In this document: piece after piece, positions 59,101 through 64,000 of the stretch
Position numbering within the stretch: the first letter of the stretch is position 1
Layout of the letters: every line of letters starts with the position of its first letter
NCBI GenBank assembly: GCA_035235625.1
Contig: CP141141.1
Coordinates: forward strand, 8,987,968-9,051,967
Source of the DNA: Saururus chinensis
Taxonomy: Eukaryota > Streptophyta > Magnoliopsida > Piperales > Saururaceae
Length of the DNA: 64,000 bases
Direction of reading: 5' to 3'
Program-made: the position numbers and the translations under genes
The notes under the pieces: generated by a model
Database searches by the model: none
What the model saw: the letters and a program-made list of their open reading frames with translations, nothing else
Told to the model about the DNA's origin: nothing

Positions 59101-62100
59101 AATATGTAATCTTATATAAGTATTGCATATGTTGTTTATAACATTGATTTATGTGTTCCCTTCCTCACAGACTAGTGGTTTTTGTTATTGTTCCTTTTCC
59201 AATTTTAAATCTTGTTTGCCACTTGTACAAGTTTGGTTTGTAATTAGGGAATATTTATTGTGTTTATCCTGGAGACGGTGGACTGTTGCAGCTTTGTCCT
59301 AAAAATTGAGTTTATTACTAAAAGTTTAGCATTGTTTTTCTCCTTTCAAATCTACATATGCCTTGAATATTTTAGAAACAATATCAAATAACTTAGTTCT
59401 TTTTCCCTCATTCTGCTGGTAGGATCTCTCCTGGTTGTGTAGGAGAGGTCCCAAGGTCGAATCCATTGGCATATATGTGAGGGTATGCGTCTTGCCTATT
59501 GAGAGAAAAGGAAAAACTGAATTTGTGCAATATAAAGCCTGAATCGAGAAGAAACTAGTTGTTGGATGGTGGTTTATATAATCTGCCACGTGAATCTTTA
59601 CTATCTTTGTTTCCAAAGATAATATTGAGGGCTAGAAAATCTAGTTAAATGGCAACCATTGGCTCCACCATTTGGCGATATGAAATGAGCAATGATGGCT
59701 GGTGGCCTGGAACTGTGAATGTACTCTTACTATGTGTGGGTGTTTAAATGCAATGAGATTATTCTTTAAAAAAAAAAATTGATATACGCTTGTAAGACGT
59801 CGTGCTGTTCCATAAGTCTTTGCATGTGTCTGTGTGTTTGCATTGTGTTTTATATAAGACACATTTTCCCTTGAAAGGTGATCCAGATGCCATTTTTTTA
59901 AAGTTTTTCTACTTACACGAAGCCAAGCATAACTGTCGTAATTCTTGTTTTGATCCCTGGAATTAATTACGTATTTATTTTCAGGAGACATCCACGGCCA
60001 GTATTCTGACCTCTTGAGGTTGTTTGAATATGGTGGTCTGCCTCCTGCTGCTAATTACTTGTTTTTAGGTGATTATGTGGATAGGGGCAAGCAAAGCCTG
60101 GAGACTATATGCCTTCTCCTTGCCTACAAAATCAAGTACCCTGAAAACTTTTTCCTTTTAAGGGGAAACCATGAGTGTGCATCCATAAACCGAATATATG
60201 GATTTTATGATGAATGCAAAAGAAGATTCAATGTAAGGGTTTGGAAAGTGTTCACAGATTGCTTCAACTGCTTACCTGTGGCCGCTTTAATTGATGAGAA
60301 AATTCTCTGTATGCATGGAGGGCTATCTCCTGATCTTCATAATTTGGATCAAATACGAAATTTGGCACGCCCAACTGATGTGCCAGACACAGGTTTGCTT
60401 TGTGACCTTCTCTGGTCTGATCCAAGTAAAGATGTCCACGGATGGGGAATGAATGACCGTGGTGTCTCATACACGTTTGGCCCTGATAAGGTTTCAGAGT
60501 TTCTCCATAAACATGATCTGGACCTTGTTTGTCGAGCTCACCAGGTTAAGTATATATGTTAAAAGTTTCATTTTTTTATTACTTGGCTGTCAGTTAGATT
60601 ATTGGTGTAGGTTGTCCATTTGATTAGATGCATGATACATGCATATTTGGCAAGCCAATACAGACTCATGGTCACCTAAGAATTCCAGTGTGCTCATCAT
60701 GTCTTAATTGAGAAGCATGCTAACCTGCTGTTTTAAATATTAATTGTTAGTTGTCTATTCTGCAGGTTGTGGAGGATGGCTATGAGTTTTTTGCTAATCG
60801 ACAACTTGTGACAATATTTTCTGCTCCAAATTATTGTGGAGAGTTTGATAATGCAGGTGCTATGATGAGTGTGGATGAGACTCTAATGTGCTCATTCCAA
60901 ATATTGAAACCTGCAGAAAAGAAACCAAGATTCAACTTTGGTAGTACAACTACTGCTAAGCCTGGTAGTCCTGGTGTAAAGGTAAAGCTGCTTAGTTTCT
61001 GGAAAATCTATTCTGGAGTATGCACTTTATGTTTTAACTGGTGAAGCAAGTGCCATTTTTGAAAGCTGATAACATATTGCTCAACATTATTCCCAACAAT
61101 ATGGTTTGTCATAATCCTGCTTTCTCAATTCTCTTAGGGTTTCATGTGGTGTTTCTCTTGTGCAGAGAATTTTGTTCTTTTCACTCAAGTAGCTAAATTT
61201 TTTTTATATGATGCAAAACATCACAATTTAGGTTCTGTTGTACTTGATTTTGGCAATGCTTTCACATTTATAAGTGTGTCCAAGAATGGTAACTACTTTC
61301 CCGAAGGCCATGGAGCAGAAATTACTCAGTTATTGCTAGTGCAGAAGACTCACTCATTTCTTTGTGTGACATTTGAGGAGAACTGATCTGTTCTTAGTTT
61401 CATTGACTGTTTTTTATGGGAATTGTCAAGTTGATACAAACTTATGCAAAAAGACTTGAGATTTTACATTGATTTTAGGATAAATATAAAATGAATGGAT
61501 GATGAATTGGTGGCAGATGGAGGTGGAAGTGATTAGAAGCCATAATTTGGCTCAAAAGATCAATCACAACTTCTGGTGAAAGAGTAGTTCTTTTAGGATT
61601 GTATTTGTGAAAAACAGTTGATTCTTTTGGGACTTTAGGATGACCCTAGCAGCTACAGAGCTGAGTGTCTTTAGTTATATACTGCCTCTGTCCCATATTA
61701 ATAGCTACATTTGGAAAATAGTAGTTTTTATTGAATGGTGAAACCCACATTTAAGAGAAGGGAAAATAAGCTTATGATACTTTTTTAAGTACCCAACCAC
61801 TTAAAGGGAACAAAATGGAGCTATTAATATGGAACAATTTTTTTGTCAAATGGAGCTATTAGTTTAGGACAGAGGGAGTATTCTTTTTGCTTGGTGTCTT
61901 TAGTTATTTTTTTAACAGTAATATCAGCCACTTTACTCGGATTAGAACAAGCAATAATAACATCAATCTATGTTTGATCAGAACCTTATGTCTTAGTTTG
62001 CCTATAGCGGATTTATCATTTTCTGTGTATATCTGATGAATTGATTCTCTCTGTGCTTCTTTTTGCTATTTTTATCAACACACCACAAGATTATAATTTG

Positions 62101-63076
62101 ATTGCATTTCTTTTCTATGGCAACGATAACATATTCTGCTAAAGTTTTTTACAAGATCTATTGATGAAGAGAACAATGGGTAATGAGTTCATAGAGTAAG
62201 AAATGTCCCGAAGGGTGGAGACTTTGAGGCATATGCAAGGCAGACTAGTTTTCATTTTCTTTTTCTGTTCTTTTCTTCATAGCAGGTGGGTAGGCGAGTG
62301 AAGGTTGTTGATAGTCTAAGTCGAGAGAAAGGCCGTTCTGGAAATCATTCATCACTTGGGGAAAATTTTGTCAATTTGGAAACTAGTAACATGCAAATTT
62401 TCTGTCAACGTTTTCTAAAGTGGGCCCTACTATGTTGGGAGGGGACCAAGAGGGTTTCAGTGGCAGATCACGAGGGTTGTCAATCCACAAAAATTGGGCC
62501 CACTTTGATACGTCAACCCAACAATCCTATTCGATGGTTAGAAGTTACATGAGCTTAGATGGGCTGCCCACAAGTTTGAACGACCCAAATTTCATGCCTT
62601 ACCATCCCAGTTAATTCCATTTTAAATCAGCTTCATTCCCACGCATGTGACCCCCTGTGGAGTCCACAAATAAAAAAATGTTATCAGGTTAGTTACATGT
62701 TAACATTGACATTCTGATATATGTATGCATGTGTCTTATTATGCCAGTTATGTGAGTTTAAGGTTTTCATTTCTTGAGTTTTTTCTCTCTGTTTTCTTAT
62801 CACTTTTTCCTTTTTGAAATCTTCTTTTGTATACTTTTTAAGATTTTCTTTTCATGCTCCGCCATATGCTGTAGGAATTTTGTTTTGGGCTTTTTGGTGA
62901 AAACAAATTGGTTATTCCTTTGCAATTCTTTCTCTTTTGATTGAGGTTTCATTTACTCTTATTTAAATGTATTTGATAACTCACTATGAGGCATTGATTG
63001 TATTGCCAACTTCTGTTGTCATGTACGGTGACTTGTTTGTTACCTTGTACAGTCCTTCCTTGGCGCAAAAGCTTGA
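56108..63076 (+). CDS. Serine/threonine protein phosphatase PP1 catalytic subunit (TOPP type), four exons
   Basis: PP1 is a metal-dependent phosphatase whose targets are set by regulatory subunits in nucleus and cytosol. Exons: 56108-56291, 59985-60544, 60766-60981 and 63053-63076 (TGA at 63074-63076); all introns are GT-AG and phases fit (1, 0, 0). The product has 327 residues, normal for plant PP1; a second ATG at 56114 would be two residues shorter. Metal ligands are D63 and H65 (GDIHGQ), D91 (GDYVDRG) and N123 (GNHE), with H124 as the proton donor. [55 protein letters not shown] and [20 protein letters not shown] are all intact. The C-terminus after the catalytic core is [17 protein letters not shown] plus SFLGAKA from exon 4. 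Intron 1 (3693 bp) holds a 208 bp tandem duplication and a short Stowaway-like remnant near 56598-56664. Intron 3 (2071 bp) holds a Stowaway-like MITE. If intron 3 were retained the frame would end at 61044. Confidence 0.96.
57636..58025. repeat. Tandem duplication with 208 bp period in PP1 intron 1
   Basis: AAAATGGTGAGGTAAATGAG, AATTTGGGTGTCGGATCCAT and GATAAGGCTGCCTG occur at 57636-57820 and again from 57844. Divergence is a few percent to about ten percent. A 225-codon open frame on the opposite strand (57473-58150) arises because the two copies keep one frame open; its peptide simply repeats itself. Confidence 0.85.
59405..59520 (+). repeat. Possible tRNA-derived SINE fragment in PP1 intron 1
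   Basis: GCTGGTAGGATCTCTCCTGG and, further on, AAGGTCGAATCC have the spacing and rough form of RNA polymerase III A and B boxes. A tRNA cloverleaf could not be drawn. A second weak candidate starts at 58763 (GGGCTGGTGCAATGATAGC). Both are tentative. Confidence 0.25.
61682..61878. mobile_element. Stowaway-like MITE (197 bp) in PP1 intron 3
   Basis: Left end CTGCCTCTGTCCCATATTAA, with TAGCTACATTTGG further in. The right end, reverse-complemented, reads CTCCCTCTGTCCTAAACTAA with TAGCTCCATTTG. TA flanks both sides (61680-61681 and 61879-61880). Size, ends and target site fit Stowaway MITEs. It is the best-preserved copy of the family in this window. Confidence 0.85.
62286..62614 (+). other. Coding-like stretch of unknown origin inside PP1 intron 3
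   Basis: 62286-62400 reads [20 protein letters not shown] then [10 protein letters not shown]. With one frame change near 62400 the next 200 bases read [40 protein letters not shown] and [17 protein letters not shown] to a stop at 62614. A CAG just before 62286 could be a splice acceptor. The composition looks protein-like, but I do not recognise it and it is not part of PP1. Confidence 0.25.
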
Positions 63077-63640
63077 CAAAGCCACTTCATTGCAAACTGT
63101 AGCGACAGTAGAAATCTGGAGTTATCCACGATGCACAATGAAGGTCACTAAGCATTCTTGACGTGTTCTGGATCTGACAAAAATGTGGAAATTGACTGGG
63201 TTCTGAAGGAAATTTCTTGAGTCTGTACACTAGATGAAGCAATGCATTTTAACCGCATGTCCCAGAAACTGGGTCAGAAATTTGTGGGCACTCATTCTTC
63301 TTAAAAGCAGAAGACAAGGAAAAGTTTAGTGTGTGTGTATTTTGCAACCTCAAGTTTATTTATATGATATTAAAAGCTACAAAGAGGAAGCTAAATGTTC
63401 TAATCTTGATGATTGTCGCTTCCTGTCGCATGTTTCAGCTGACCGATTTAGTTTGTCTGGCCTCGCTCCCCCGGAAATCTGAAAGTATTGCATGGACCAT
63501 TTCCGATGAGTAATCTGATTGACGCTCTCCTAAACTTATAAGAATGTATGTGCTGTGCGTGTGTAATAAAATAAATAGGACAGATAGTATATATTAAACA
63601 GATGTCTCTCTTGCATTGTAATATACACATCAAGGATCAT
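63077..63640 (+). terminator. 3-prime untranslated region and polyadenylation signals of the PP1 gene
   Basis: After the TGA at 63074-63076 no family-like frame follows. AATAAA at 63565-63570 (in GTAATAAAATAAA) and AATAAA at 63640-63645 are candidate polyadenylation signals, about 490-570 bases past the stop codon. Confidence 0.45.
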
Positions 63641-63645
63641 AATAA

Positions 63646-64000
63646 ACATTTGAGCACTATACCAGTCCAAGCACACTTGTAGTAAGCATTTGTGAGTCTG
63701 TGCTATGGGTTTAATATGAGACTGTAGGTTGGAGAGGACGATGATATGGAGGGAGAGTATGCTTTTCTTAGGACCAGTTTGGTGGTGTGTACATTCCTCT
63801 ATTTCGTAGGTAGTGTAGTGTGCACATTCCCCTATTATTTGGGTAGTGTACTTGCAAGGAATTATTTTTACAAGTAGCCATAAAAAGATTAAAATGTTAG
63901 ATTAGATTTTTAGGGAGTATAATAGTTCAATGAACATCACTATATCTTCTGTCAACCAAGCTCAACCCAGCAAGATATTCTTTGCAGGTTTCATTGTCTA
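63646..64000. other. Intergenic DNA after the PP1 gene
   Basis: No gene is seen. TTTGGTGGTGTGTACATTCC and TAGTGTAGTGTGCACATTCC (63778-63830) form a small direct repeat. Confidence 0.4.

Noticed and set aside
59405-59520. tRNA gene
   Set aside because: A and B box-like motifs occur but no cloverleaf can be drawn; kept only as a weak SINE candidate.
61144-61386. 80-codon frame in PP1 intron 3 considered as the final PP1 exon
   Set aside because: It does not resemble a PP1 C-terminus, whereas the exon at 63053 gives the expected SFLGAK ending in the right phase.

Overview
This is nuclear DNA of a flowering plant. The evidence is interrupted genes with GT-AG introns, plant-specific gene families (a group IX ERF factor, an ATL-type RING-H2 ligase, cytokinin dehydrogenase and CYP76-like P450 remnants), and a very high load of plant transposable elements (Copia, Gypsy-type LTRs, MULE, hAT, CACTA-like, PIF/Harbinger-like and Stowaway-like). 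I cannot name the species. No bacterial features, rRNA, tRNA or CRISPR arrays were seen.

Only three genes look intact. They are a small AP2/ERF transcription factor (11551-11967, minus), an intronless ATL16/ATL1-like RING-H2 E3 ligase (25761-26816, minus), and a four-exon catalytic subunit of protein phosphatase 1 (56108-63076, plus) whose last coding exon is only 24 bases and lies behind a 2.07 kb intron. Two gene relics are clear: a cytokinin dehydrogenase gene reduced to its N-terminal leader plus two mid-gene exon pieces (5433-5866), and a CYP76-like P450 half-gene split by a 322 bp hAT-type MITE with a perfect 8 bp target duplication (49430-50520).

Layout: 1-5.4 kb is AT-rich intergenic DNA with a block of GGACGAAAT-type repeats and an unidentified decayed reading frame. 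5.4-5.9 kb is the cytokinin dehydrogenase relic. 5.9-10.3 kb is a GC-richer, repeat-laden block (minisatellite, short tandem duplications, CACTA-like terminus). 11.5-12 kb is the ERF gene. 14.2-20.2 kb is a decayed Copia element abutting a decayed MULE transposase, both on the minus strand. 20.27-21.99 kb is a solo LTR with a perfect 5 bp duplication and a very CpG-dense core. 25.7-29 kb is the ATL gene followed by a duplicated upstream segment. 29.7-43.2 kb contains two related LTR-type repeats in inverted orientation, flanking Ulp1-like and DUF1985 transposon-gene remnants and a tandem array of about 335 bp units. 43-53 kb is mostly repeats with the P450 relic, a Copia trace and a DUF4283 trace. 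53.2-55.5 kb is a non-autonomous hAT element with a nested inverted-repeat element. 55.5-64 kb is the PP1 gene.

The three intact genes share no obvious pathway; they are separate islands in repeat-rich DNA. I did not find a convincing new multi-gene system. The strongest observations are structural: four insertions whose exact boundaries can be read from target duplications, the PP1 micro-exon, and the internally deleted cytokinin dehydrogenase gene.
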